From Lachnospiraceae bacterium (lineage in GTDB: Bacteria > Bacillota > Clostridia > Lachnospirales > Lachnospiraceae): DNA of 7,175 nt. Below are positions 1 through 5,264 of the stretch, in pieces. Position 1 is the first letter of the stretch; each line of letters opens with the position of its first letter. The position numbers and the translations under genes are program-made. Below the pieces are notes generated by a model, which had not been told where the DNA came from, made no database searches, and worked only from the letters and a program-made list of their open reading frames with translations. The DNA lies in assembly GCA_022798035.1 (NCBI GenBank), contig JAAWLS010000116.1, positions 1 through 7,175 of the forward strand, read 5' to 3'.

Positions 1-60
1 CCCTCGCGGCATTCGCCAAATATCCGCGCGAGCGCGGCTGCTTGGCTCATTGCTCGCGGA
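1..60. repeat. GC-rich palindromic element upstream of proC
   Basis: This short stretch is far richer in G and C than the rest of the window. It contains an inner inverted repeat CCGCGC/GCGCGG (24-29 and 32-37) enclosed by GCCAA/TTGGC (15-19 and 42-46), with a 4x4 internal loop between the two stems. The heptamer CTCGCGG also occurs as a direct repeat at 3-9 and 53-59, near the two ends. One plus-strand frame stays open to a TAA at 63-65, so the tail of an upstream gene cannot be fully excluded. The symmetric structure and base composition argue for a non-coding, REP-like intergenic element instead. The window starts inside or at its edge, so its full extent is unknown. Confidence 0.5.
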
Positions 61-73
61 AATAAACATAAAG

Positions 74-79
74 GAGGAA
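74..79 (+). promoter_or_regulatory. Ribosome binding site of proC
   Basis: AGGAGG-like sequence (within AAAGGAGGAAAC) lies about eight bases before the ATG at 87 and fixes that start. No promoter is visible between the GC-rich element and this site, so transcription probably begins further left, outside the window. Confidence 0.8.
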
Positions 80-86
80 ACTTGTT

Positions 87-893
87 ATGGATAAAACAAT
101 TGGATTTATCGGCGGCGGAAATATGGCCAGCGCTATTATCGGAGGCATTCTGAACTCCGGCCTGGCCTCCCCAAAACAAATTCTTGCCAGTGACAAGTCT
201 AACAACGCCCTGCGCTCTTTGGAAGAACGTTTCGGCATTCATACTACATCCCAAAATCCAGAAACTGCAAAAGAAGCCGACATTCTCTTTCTGGCAGTAA
301 AGCCCCATCTCTTTTCAGAAGTGATTCCGGAAATCAGAGACAGCATTCAGACAAATACCCTTATCGTGTCCATTGCGGCTGGGCAGTCCATCTCTTCCAT
401 AGAATCTCTTTTTTGCAAAGAAATCAGACTTATCCGGGCCATGCCCAACACTCCTGCACTGGTGGGAGAAGGCATGAGCGCACTCTGCCCCAATCAAAAT
501 GTATCTCAGGAAGAGTTAGAAGAAGCCGTATCTATTTTCAACAGTTTCGGAACTTGTGAAGTTGTGTCTGAGACTATGATAGACACAGTGGTGGGTGTGT
601 CTGGCTCCTCTCCCGCCTATGTCTGCCTGTTTATTGAAGCTATGGCGGATGCAGCTGTGGCAGACGGAATGCCACGGGCACAAGCTTACAAATTTGCCGC
701 TCAGTCTGTCCTGGGTTCTGCTAAGATGGTACTGGAAACAGGCTCACATCCAGGAGCTTTAAAAGACGCTGTCTGCTCTCCCGGCGGCACCACCATTGAA
801 GCCGTGGCCGTGCTGGAAGAACAGGGCCTGCGCAGCGCCGTCATCAAGGCTCAGAGAGCTTGTGTCCAAAAGTCCAAAGATATGGGAAAATAA
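87..893 (+). CDS. proC: Pyrroline-5-carboxylate reductase
   Basis: Catalyses the last step of proline synthesis, NAD(P)H-dependent reduction of 1-pyrroline-5-carboxylate to L-proline, in the cytoplasm. The 268 residues match the usual family length. The N-terminus carries the Rossmann dinucleotide-binding motif GFIGGGNMASAI (residues 6-17). The AVKP motif is at 70-73 and the family-typical RAMPNTPALVGEGMSAL segment at 117-133. The C-terminal dimerisation half contains the substrate-site loop GVSGSSPAY (170-178) and the ProC signature PGGTTIEAVAVLEEQGLRSA (232-251). All key elements are intact. The ATG at 87 is supported by a strong ribosome binding site. The gene is followed by a GC-rich hairpin and by convergent genes, so it appears to end its transcription unit. 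No proA or proB is seen nearby. Confidence 0.97.
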   Translation: MDKTIGFIGGGNMASAIIGGILNSGLASPKQILASDKSNNALRSLEERFGIHTTSQNPETAKEADILFLAVKPHLFSEVIPEIRDSIQTNTLIVSIAAGQSISSIESLFCKEIRLIRAMPNTPALVGEGMSALCPNQNVSQEELEEAVSIFNSFGTCEVVSETMIDTVVGVSGSSPAYVCLFIEAMADAAVADGMPRAQAYKFAAQSVLGSAKMVLETGSHPGALKDAVCSPGGTTIEAVAVLEEQGLRSAVIKAQRACVQKSKDMGK

Positions 894-908
894 TCATTGT
901 ATTTTTCC

Positions 909-948
909 ATTGCCCCGCAGGGAAAACATCGAACTGTTGCGGGGCAAT
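909..948. terminator. GC-rich hairpin between convergent genes (likely bidirectional terminator)
   Basis: A perfect 11-bp inverted repeat, ATTGCCCCGCA (909-919) and TGCGGGGCAAT (938-948), with an 18-base loop. It lies 15 bases after the proC stop and directly beyond the stop codon (949-951) of the minus-strand antitoxin fragment. Neither side has a clean run of T, so it is an imperfect intrinsic terminator on either strand. Its location between convergent units makes a transcription-ending role the best reading. Confidence 0.6.
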
Positions 949-1113
949 CTATGATTCATCCGCCAAGCGCTCCAGTTCTTCAAGAGTCTTTGTCACTACT
1001 TTCCCATTCGCTATCTGCTCACCGGCCTTTTGTAACTGCATAAGATTGCGCTCAAAATAAAAAGAGTCCATCGGTGCTTCAATTTCAAAAGGTATTTTTC
1101 TTTCCACTCTCAC
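949..1113 (-). pseudogene. C-terminal fragment of a RelB/DinJ-family antitoxin
   Basis: The minus strand encodes, from a GTG at 1113 or 1107 to a TAG at 949-951, a short product with VERKIPFEIEAP followed by FYFERN, then NGKVVTKTLEELERLADES at the end. The RKIPFEI stretch and the FY-x-E-x-N...NGKVVTKTLEEL tail resemble the C-terminal, toxin-binding part of many RelB/DinJ antitoxins from gut Firmicutes. That family is normally about 80-100 residues, with an N-terminal ribbon-helix-helix DNA-binding part. That part is absent here: upstream in this frame are only unrelated residues and then a TGA about 30 bases further. The GTG at 1113 overlaps the TGA of the upstream 338-residue gene (GTGA). 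The GTG at 1107 has GGAG five bases before it, so a short translated peptide remains possible. No toxin gene is adjacent. The family match is from recognition, not a search. Confidence 0.6.
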
Positions 1114-2126
1114 TCCACAATCGAAGCTCCCAGCAGTTCAATCTCTGCCTCCTGAATCTCAGGATTTACCGGGTACTGAATCAGACAGCTTTTCAGCTGC
1201 TTCTGATGGCGTCCCATTTTCCCGCCCCTATTTCCTGCCAGGAAAAATGCCGTTGCTCCATTCTTGATTTTCACCTTCTCTCTTAGCTGCTCTTTTGTAT
1301 AAAATTCCAGGGAGGCTTCCTCACATTCATACTCTATCACCAGATTCCGCATCCCTGGCGGACAGATTTCCCGCAGATGTTCCAAGAACATCTCATACTC
1401 TTCCTCAGAGGAAAATAAACTTTCCTGCTTCATCTGGTCGTACTTTTCTTTGAAGGAAGTCCAGATATCCTCCAGCATCACATTGTTGACGTCATAGGAA
1501 ATCTCCTTCTGCAAAGCCTCACAGAAAAATTTCCGCCTCTTTTCCTTCTGAGGCCCCAGGGAAACCTTTATTTTCTGTTTCACCGGAATATGGTAATGGC
1601 GGGACTCTGTTATCAGCTCCAACGTCTTTAAGTCCTCCTCAGAAAATGGAATCTTATCATACTCCCCTTTCAATTCCATCAGCCCATATTGGATGAGAGA
1701 GATATCACGCTCCTCCAAAAAACCGAAAGAAACTGGACTATTTAACAATTGACACAGCAGCAGCCTTCCATCCAGATTGTATTCTTCCAACCCTCCGCCG
1801 CTTCCAGAGGAAAGTACATACTCTCTGCCCTTCACCCGGATTCCTCTGACAAGACCTGGCAGCCAAAAGTCCTGTTCTTCCAATTCCACCAGCAGTTCTT
1901 CCCTTTTGGTAAGAGTACCTTTCTGACGCTTCCTTTCCATTTTTATAAGTTTCTCCTGGCTGTCTGTCCGGCTTTCCTGCTCCGCCATCAGACAGACCTG
2001 CACCTTCCTGCCTTCTCTGAAAATTCCTGCCGCCAGCATCCTGGCTCCCGCCGCTTCCACTTCCAAACCAGGAAACATCATTTCGTCAAACTGTCTCATA
2101 CCGGAGCGGATTTCTCGTAGATTCAT
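1110..2126 (-). CDS. Uncharacterised soluble protein, 338 residues
   Basis: I do not recognise this protein. The chosen start is the ATG at 2126, because AAGGTGAG lies just upstream. A longer frame to 2195 would begin inside the promoter region and has no ribosome binding site. The product has no signal peptide or membrane segment and is rich in Glu, Lys and Arg, so it is probably cytoplasmic. Residues 50-85 are strongly charged and could form a helix or short coiled coil. A Ser/Gly-rich turn SSGSGGG is at 106-112. Residues 183-240 are basic then acidic with predicted helices, and the C-terminal part (260-338) alternates strands, including the segment AFFLAGNRGGKMGR (293-306). It has a good promoter of its own, and its stop codon touches the antitoxin fragment. 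It may be a lineage-specific protein; no function can be assigned from sequence alone. Confidence 0.8.
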   Translation of the reverse strand: MNLREIRSGMRQFDEMMFPGLEVEAAGARMLAAGIFREGRKVQVCLMAEQESRTDSQEKLIKMERKRQKGTLTKREELLVELEEQDFWLPGLVRGIRVKGREYVLSSGSGGGLEEYNLDGRLLLCQLLNSPVSFGFLEERDISLIQYGLMELKGEYDKIPFSEEDLKTLELITESRHYHIPVKQKIKVSLGPQKEKRRKFFCEALQKEISYDVNNVMLEDIWTSFKEKYDQMKQESLFSSEEEYEMFLEHLREICPPGMRNLVIEYECEEASLEFYTKEQLREKVKIKNGATAFFLAGNRGGKMGRHQKQLKSCLIQYPVNPEIQEAEIELLGASIVE

Positions 2127-2166
2127 TCTCTCACCTTCCCTTGATAATCTTTCACTTCCTGTACAC

Positions 2167-2195
2167 AGTATAGCAAATAAAAGGAAAAAGTACAA
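2167..2195 (-). promoter_or_regulatory. SigA-type promoter for the 338-residue protein gene
   Basis: On the minus strand, TTGTAC (2190-2195) and TATACT (2167-2172) are separated by exactly 17 bases, and TG one base before the -10 box gives an extended -10. Transcription should start near 2160, giving a leader of about 35 bases before the ATG at 2126. Confidence 0.75.
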
Positions 2196-2213
2196 TTTCC
2201 CCCCTGTACTTTT
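2186..2213. promoter_or_regulatory. Inverted repeat overlapping the -35 box (possible operator)
   Basis: Perfect 8-bp arms AAAAGTAC (2186-2193) and GTACTTTT (2206-2213) flank a 12-base centre. The left arm covers four bases of the -35 box (2190-2195) of the leftward promoter. Such symmetry at a promoter suits binding of a dimeric regulator, but no regulator gene is in the window and the arms are AT-rich, so chance is possible. Confidence 0.4.
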
Positions 2214-2277
2214 GCAGATAGTGACGAGTCTGCCTATTCTTCCTCGTTTTTGGGCAGAATTTTTGTAGCTTTTTCCA

Positions 2278-2306
2278 TTGCCACCGCATAACTTTCTCCT
2301 TATAAT
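2278..2306 (+). promoter_or_regulatory. SigA-type promoter for the GH13 gene
   Basis: TTGCCA (2278-2283) and a consensus TATAAT (2301-2306) are separated by exactly 17 bases. The predicted transcript start is near 2313, leaving a leader of about 64 bases before the ATG at 2377. It is divergent from the promoter of the 338-residue protein gene, about 80 bases away. Confidence 0.8.
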
Positions 2307-2360
2307 AGACTTATCTTGAGGATTGACAAAAGAGGCTCTTGGAGCTGCTCTTCATGATAG

Positions 2361-2367
2361 AAAGGAG
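2361..2367 (+). promoter_or_regulatory. Ribosome binding site deciding the GH13 start
   Basis: AAAGGAG, nine bases before the ATG at 2377. It shows that the in-frame TTG at 2323, which would add 18 residues, is not the start. Confidence 0.85.
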
Positions 2368-2376
2368 TTATACATT

Positions 2377-3687
2377 ATGTGGGCTTACGAAAGTGTATTT
2401 TATCAAATCTATCCTTTGGGATTCTGCGGCGCGCCTTTTGAAAATGACGGCATAGCCGCCAAACGCATCCTGAAAATAAAGTCCTGGATTCCGCATCTGG
2501 AGAAATTAGGCGTCAATGCCATTTACTTTTCTCCTCTGTTTGAATCCGACACCCACGGCTACAATGCCAGAGACTACCAGAAACTAGACGTACGTCTGGG
2601 TACCAATGAGGATTTCAAGGAAGTCTGCGACGTTCTTCACCAGGCTGGCATCCGGGTGGTGTTAGACGGTGTGTTCAACCATGCAGGCCGAGGATTTTTT
2701 GCTTTTCAGGACGTGGTAAAAAACCGAGAAAACTCCCGATATAAGGATTGGTTTCACATTGACTTCAACGGAAATTCCAACTACAACGATGGACTTTGGT
2801 ACGAAGGCTGGGAAGGAAATTACGACTTAGTCAAATTAAATCTCAGAAATGAAGAGGTCATCCAGTACCTTTTAGAGAGTGTCAAATTCTGGATTGACAA
2901 CTGGGATATTGACGGACTGCGTCTGGACGTGGCTTACTGCCTGGACCATGATTTTGTCCGGAGACTGCGCAGCCACTGTGACGGCTTAAAAGAAGAATTT
3001 TTCCTGGTGGGAGAAATGCTGCACGGAGATTACAATCAGCTTGCCAATGATTCCATGCTTCACTCAGCCACTAACTATGAGTGTTACAAGGGACTGCATT
3101 CCAGTTTCAATTCCATGAACTTGTTTGAGATAAATCACTCTCTGCTACGCCAATTCGGACCGGAAAACTGGACGCTTTACCGTGGAAAACATCTGCTCAG
3201 TTTTGTGGACAACCATGACGTCTCCAGAATTGCCACTATCTTGACAAACAAAGCACATCTGCCTCTGATTTACGCGCTGTGTTTTGGAATGCCGGGAATT
3301 CCCTGCGTCTACTATGGCAGTGAATGGGGCGTGGAAGGCGATAAGAAAAACGGCGACCCCAGTCTCCGTCCCAGCTTTGAGCAGCCGGAATGGAATGAAC
3401 TGACCGACTGGATTGCCAAACTGACAGAAGCCAAGAAATCCTCAGAGGCTTTGAATTACGGTGATTTCCGTTCCGTGGTACTGACTAACAAACAGTGCAT
3501 TTTTGAACGGAAAACAGAACATGAGCGGGTGCTGGTTGCCATCAATGCAGACAGCGAACCTTACACCGCTCACTTTGACGCTGGATGCGGTATGGCAGAA
3601 GATTTGATTACCGGAGAGAAACACGATTTTGGCGGCGGAAGCGAACTTCCTCCCTACAGCGCTTATTTCTGGAAATGTGAGAAATAA
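2377..3687 (+). CDS. GH13 alpha-amylase-family glycoside hydrolase (cytoplasmic, maltodextrin-type)
   Basis: A glycoside hydrolase family 13 enzyme that should cleave or transfer alpha-glucosidic bonds of starch-derived oligosaccharides. The 436 residues hold all four GH13 regions: DGVFNH (97-102), GLRLDVA with nucleophile Asp184 and Arg182 (180-186), GEMLHG with acid/base Glu213 (212-217), and FVDNHD with the third catalytic Asp281 (276-281). The (beta/alpha)8 barrel begins almost at residue 1 (VFYQIYPLGF). There is no signal peptide, so it acts inside the cell. It lacks the N-terminal CBM34-type domain of classic neopullulanases and cyclomaltodextrinases, which are usually near 580 residues. 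A short C-terminal beta domain follows from about residue 360. It stands alone under its own promoter, with no sugar transporter beside it. Exact substrate (cyclodextrin, maltodextrin or pullulan fragments) cannot be decided here. Confidence 0.93.
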   Translation: MWAYESVFYQIYPLGFCGAPFENDGIAAKRILKIKSWIPHLEKLGVNAIYFSPLFESDTHGYNARDYQKLDVRLGTNEDFKEVCDVLHQAGIRVVLDGVFNHAGRGFFAFQDVVKNRENSRYKDWFHIDFNGNSNYNDGLWYEGWEGNYDLVKLNLRNEEVIQYLLESVKFWIDNWDIDGLRLDVAYCLDHDFVRRLRSHCDGLKEEFFLVGEMLHGDYNQLANDSMLHSATNYECYKGLHSSFNSMNLFEINHSLLRQFGPENWTLYRGKHLLSFVDNHDVSRIATILTNKAHLPLIYALCFGMPGIPCVYYGSEWGVEGDKKNGDPSLRPSFEQPEWNELTDWIAKLTEAKKSSEALNYGDFRSVVLTNKQCIFERKTEHERVLVAINADSEPYTAHFDAGCGMAEDLITGEKHDFGGGSELPPYSAYFWKCEK

Positions 3688-3801
3688 TCTCCTTTTCCAT
3701 TTAAAATATTTAAACTCAATATATTAAATTGCATATAAAATTCTGAAAACTTTTGTGTTTTGCAATCATATGTCAAAACATTTGTATAATGATATAAAAA
3801 C
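3688..3801. other. AT-rich convergent intergenic gap
   Basis: This gap between the GH13 gene and the ThrE operon terminator is strikingly AT-rich. It contains a weak 7-bp inverted repeat TGTTTTG/CAAAACA (3756-3762 and 3774-3780) and an isolated TATAAT at 3785-3790. No gene is seen. A clear GC-rich terminator for the GH13 transcript is lacking here; the hairpin at 3802-3837 may serve both directions. Confidence 0.5.
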
Positions 3802-3837
3802 TGCGGCAGACCAGCGCATCCCCACTGATTTGCCGCA
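3796..3837 (-). terminator. Intrinsic terminator of the ThrE-type operon
   Basis: A 7-bp GC-rich stem, TGCGGCA (3802-3808) and TGCCGCA (3831-3837), is followed on the minus strand by a run of five T (3796-3800). It begins three bases after the stop codon of the second ThrE gene. On the plus strand the stem is followed by moderately T-rich sequence, so it may also stop the GH13 transcript. Confidence 0.75.
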
Positions 3838-3839
3838 TT

Positions 3840-4295
3840 CTATTTCTCCTCTTCGGATTCCCGTTTTATTTTTCTCAGCTGATTGAACCAGCTCTGGGGG
3901 AGCATCAGCCCAAATATCATACCCAGCACAATAGCCCCCGCTATCTTAAAAGTTTCGATTCCTTTTGCCACACACTGGCTCAGCTCATTTGCAATCAAAT
4001 AGTAAGAGGTATAATAAATTCCGGCTCCCGGCACCAGCGTAAAGATACCGGTAATCAGAAAGACCGTGCTGGGCATCTTTCGAAGGGCTGAAAAAATCCG
4101 GGCAATCAAAGTGAGCGTCAATGCAGCCCACATGGAGGCCGCCGCCTTTCCAGTACCGTGTCCCGTACAGAAAAGATAAACACCCCAGCCAATGGCTCCA
4201 TTGATTCCACAGAGAAAATACTCTGACTTGGGCACATGAAACAACACTGCAAAAGCTACCGTAGCCGCCATAGCCACCATCACCTGAAGAATCAC
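3840..4295 (-). CDS. ThrE_2-type (YjjB-like) threonine/serine exporter subunit
   Basis: The small membrane partner of a split ThrE exporter. The family (ThrE_2, formerly DUF3815) pairs with a ThrE/DUF1212 protein; actinobacterial ThrE exports threonine and serine, and the E. coli YjjP-YjjB pair has been linked to dicarboxylate export, so the substrate here is open. At 151 residues it has typical length. It shows about four membrane segments (roughly 2-20, 26-44, 52-70 and 116-132) and the conserved PSTVFLITGIFTLVPGAGIYYT region (75-96), then a charged C-terminal tail. The GTG at 4295 is preferred because MILQ-type starts are usual in the family and it overlaps the preceding stop in a GTGA arrangement. 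That preceding stop belongs to a 15-codon mini-ORF made by a 44-bp duplication, not directly to the partner gene. Confidence 0.9.
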   Translation of the reverse strand: MILQVMVAMAATVAFAVLFHVPKSEYFLCGINGAIGWGVYLFCTGHGTGKAAASMWAALTLTLIARIFSALRKMPSTVFLITGIFTLVPGAGIYYTSYYLIANELSQCVAKGIETFKIAGAIVLGMIFGLMLPQSWFNQLRKIKRESEEEK

Positions 4296-4366
4296 CGCAG
4301 CATCACACCTCCCGACAACTGAGATATCTGAAAAATCACCGCAGCATCACACCTCCCGACAACTGA
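4284..4366. repeat. 44-bp-period tandem duplication at the ThrE gene junction
   Basis: Bases 4284-4322 and 4328-4366 are the same 39-bp sequence with one mismatch (4289 versus 4333), separated by five bases, giving a period of 44. Read on the minus strand, each copy contains the last codons of the upstream gene (QLSGGVMLR then TGA), a GGGAGG ribosome binding site, and a GTG overlapping that TGA. The second copy therefore recreates the coding end and the coupled restart. Confidence 0.95.
4292..4339 (-). other. 15-codon mini-ORF between the two ThrE genes
   Basis: A GTG at 4339-4337 overlaps the TGA of the upstream gene (GTGA), and the frame runs VIFQISQLSGGVMLR to a TGA at 4294-4292, which again overlaps the GTG of the downstream gene. 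Its last nine residues copy the C-terminus of the upstream protein. It is a by-product of the 44-bp duplication. Whether it is translated is unproven, but ribosomes could pass from stop to start twice. Confidence 0.5.
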
Positions 4367-5163
4367 AACAATTTAATGGCTGCGCCAACTCCGATGGCAA
4401 TACACATACCGGTAAGCAGCGCGTCAATGAGACGGATACTGCCCGACAGATAATCTCCGCTGAACAAGTCCCGGATTCCTGTAGTCAAAGCTACCCCCGG
4501 TACCAGAGGAATGATTCCTCCGATAATAATTTTATCAGACAAAATACCTGCCCCAGCCCCATACAAAGCCAGACTTCCCATTGTGACCAAAGCGCTTCCC
4601 ACAATATTCATGATAAATCTGGAAGCGTGATGCTTTGCCGCCGCAAGCAGAAAAATTTCCAACATCATTCCCAGAAAAAACGACACCATACTGTCATAGG
4701 GCCGTCCTCCCAGCAAATAACAGAATCCGGCACTGCCTATGCCGCAGGCAAAAATCAAAGCCGGATTTTCGGCGCCTGGAGCGTTTTTGCACTGCTCTAA
4801 TCTCTCATAAGCCTCTGCGGCGCCGCAGTTTTTTTCACATATCTCCCTGGAGAGCTGATTGATTTTTGCCACTTTCTCCAGATTTACTTCTCCTATCGGC
4901 ACATAACGCACCATACTTCCCGCATCATCCTGCTGCTCATCCACTGTGGCGAATATCCCGTTTGTAACCACAAACACGTGATAATCCTGTATTCCGTATG
5001 CTTCCAGAATACGGCTTACCGTCTCCTGCACACGGTAAATCTCACCGCCGCTTTGCAGCAAAATCTCTCCCACAGATACGGCAAGATTCAGTATTGTTTT
5101 ACTAGCGGGCACATCTTCTTTTGCATTTTTCCTGACCTCGGCAGGGCATGTATCACATGGCAT
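4336..5163 (-). CDS. ThrE-type (YjjP-like, DUF1212) threonine/serine exporter subunit
   Basis: The larger partner of the split exporter, expected to form an inner-membrane complex with the ThrE_2 protein encoded just downstream. The start is the ATG at 5163, because AGGAGG lies nine bases upstream (5173-5178); an in-frame ATG at 5208 has no ribosome binding site. The 275-residue product has a soluble N-terminal half with the family-typical GEILLQSGGEIYRVQETVSR (32-51) and VTNGIFATV (66-74) segments. The C-terminal half has about five membrane segments (roughly 134-150, 158-176, 183-203, 211-229 and 243-265). The conserved motif GGIIPLVPGVALTTGIRDL (215-233), followed by GDYLSGSIR (236-244), is intact. 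A Cys pair, MPCDTC, is at the extreme N-terminus. The order large subunit then small subunit is usual for Firmicutes. Confidence 0.92.
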   Translation of the reverse strand: MPCDTCPAEVRKNAKEDVPASKTILNLAVSVGEILLQSGGEIYRVQETVSRILEAYGIQDYHVFVVTNGIFATVDEQQDDAGSMVRYVPIGEVNLEKVAKINQLSREICEKNCGAAEAYERLEQCKNAPGAENPALIFACGIGSAGFCYLLGGRPYDSMVSFFLGMMLEIFLLAAAKHHASRFIMNIVGSALVTMGSLALYGAGAGILSDKIIIGGIIPLVPGVALTTGIRDLFSGDYLSGSIRLIDALLTGMCIAIGVGAAIKLFQLSGGVMLR

Positions 5164-5172
5164 ATGCTCCGT

Positions 5173-5178
5173 CCTCCT
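5173..5178 (-). promoter_or_regulatory. Ribosome binding site deciding the ThrE-type start
   Basis: AGGAGG on the minus strand, nine bases before the ATG at 5163. It rules out the upstream in-frame ATG at 5208. Confidence 0.85.
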
Positions 5179-5235
5179 GAAAAATTCTCCGAAGGCGCAT
5201 TCGAACATGTTTTCAAATTGGCACCGTCGAGCTAT

Positions 5236-5264
5236 ATTATATCAGAGGGTTTGTTATTTATCAA
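5236..5264 (-). promoter_or_regulatory. SigA-type promoter of the ThrE-type operon
   Basis: On the minus strand TTGATA (5259-5264) and TATAAT (5236-5241) are separated by 17 bases. The -35 box lies inside the last codons of the upstream Wzy-like gene, whose stop is at 5254-5256. The expected transcript start is near 5229, with a leader of about 65 bases. The exporter genes can therefore be expressed separately from the polysaccharide gene. Confidence 0.8.

Noticed and set aside
860..1060. Plus-strand open frame running out of the proC end
   Set aside because: It starts inside proC without a ribosome binding site, crosses the terminator hairpin and is antisense to the antitoxin fragment; the peptide shows no family pattern.
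1749..2120. Plus-strand open frame of 123 codons
   Set aside because: It lies fully antisense to the 338-residue gene, has no start signals and a composition typical of a shadow frame.
2127..2195. N-terminal extension of the unknown protein, with a hydrophobic beginning resembling a signal peptide
   Set aside because: This stretch contains the promoter's -10 and -35 boxes, lacks a ribosome binding site at its ATG, and the ATG at 2126 has one.
2229..2264. Hairpin TCTGCC/GGCAGA followed by TTTTT, as a plus-strand terminator
   Set aside because: The stem is only 6 bp with an 18-base loop, and no plus-strand gene ends upstream of it.
2323..2376. TTG start adding 18 residues to the GH13 enzyme, and the TTGACA there read as a -35 box
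   Set aside because: The AAAGGAG before the ATG at 2377 decides the start. No -10 box lies at a proper distance from TTGACA, while a full promoter exists at 2278-2306.
5164..5208. 15-residue N-terminal extension of the ThrE-type protein
   Set aside because: The ATG at 5208 has no ribosome binding site, whereas AGGAGG precedes the ATG at 5163; the extension would also hold that site within coding sequence.
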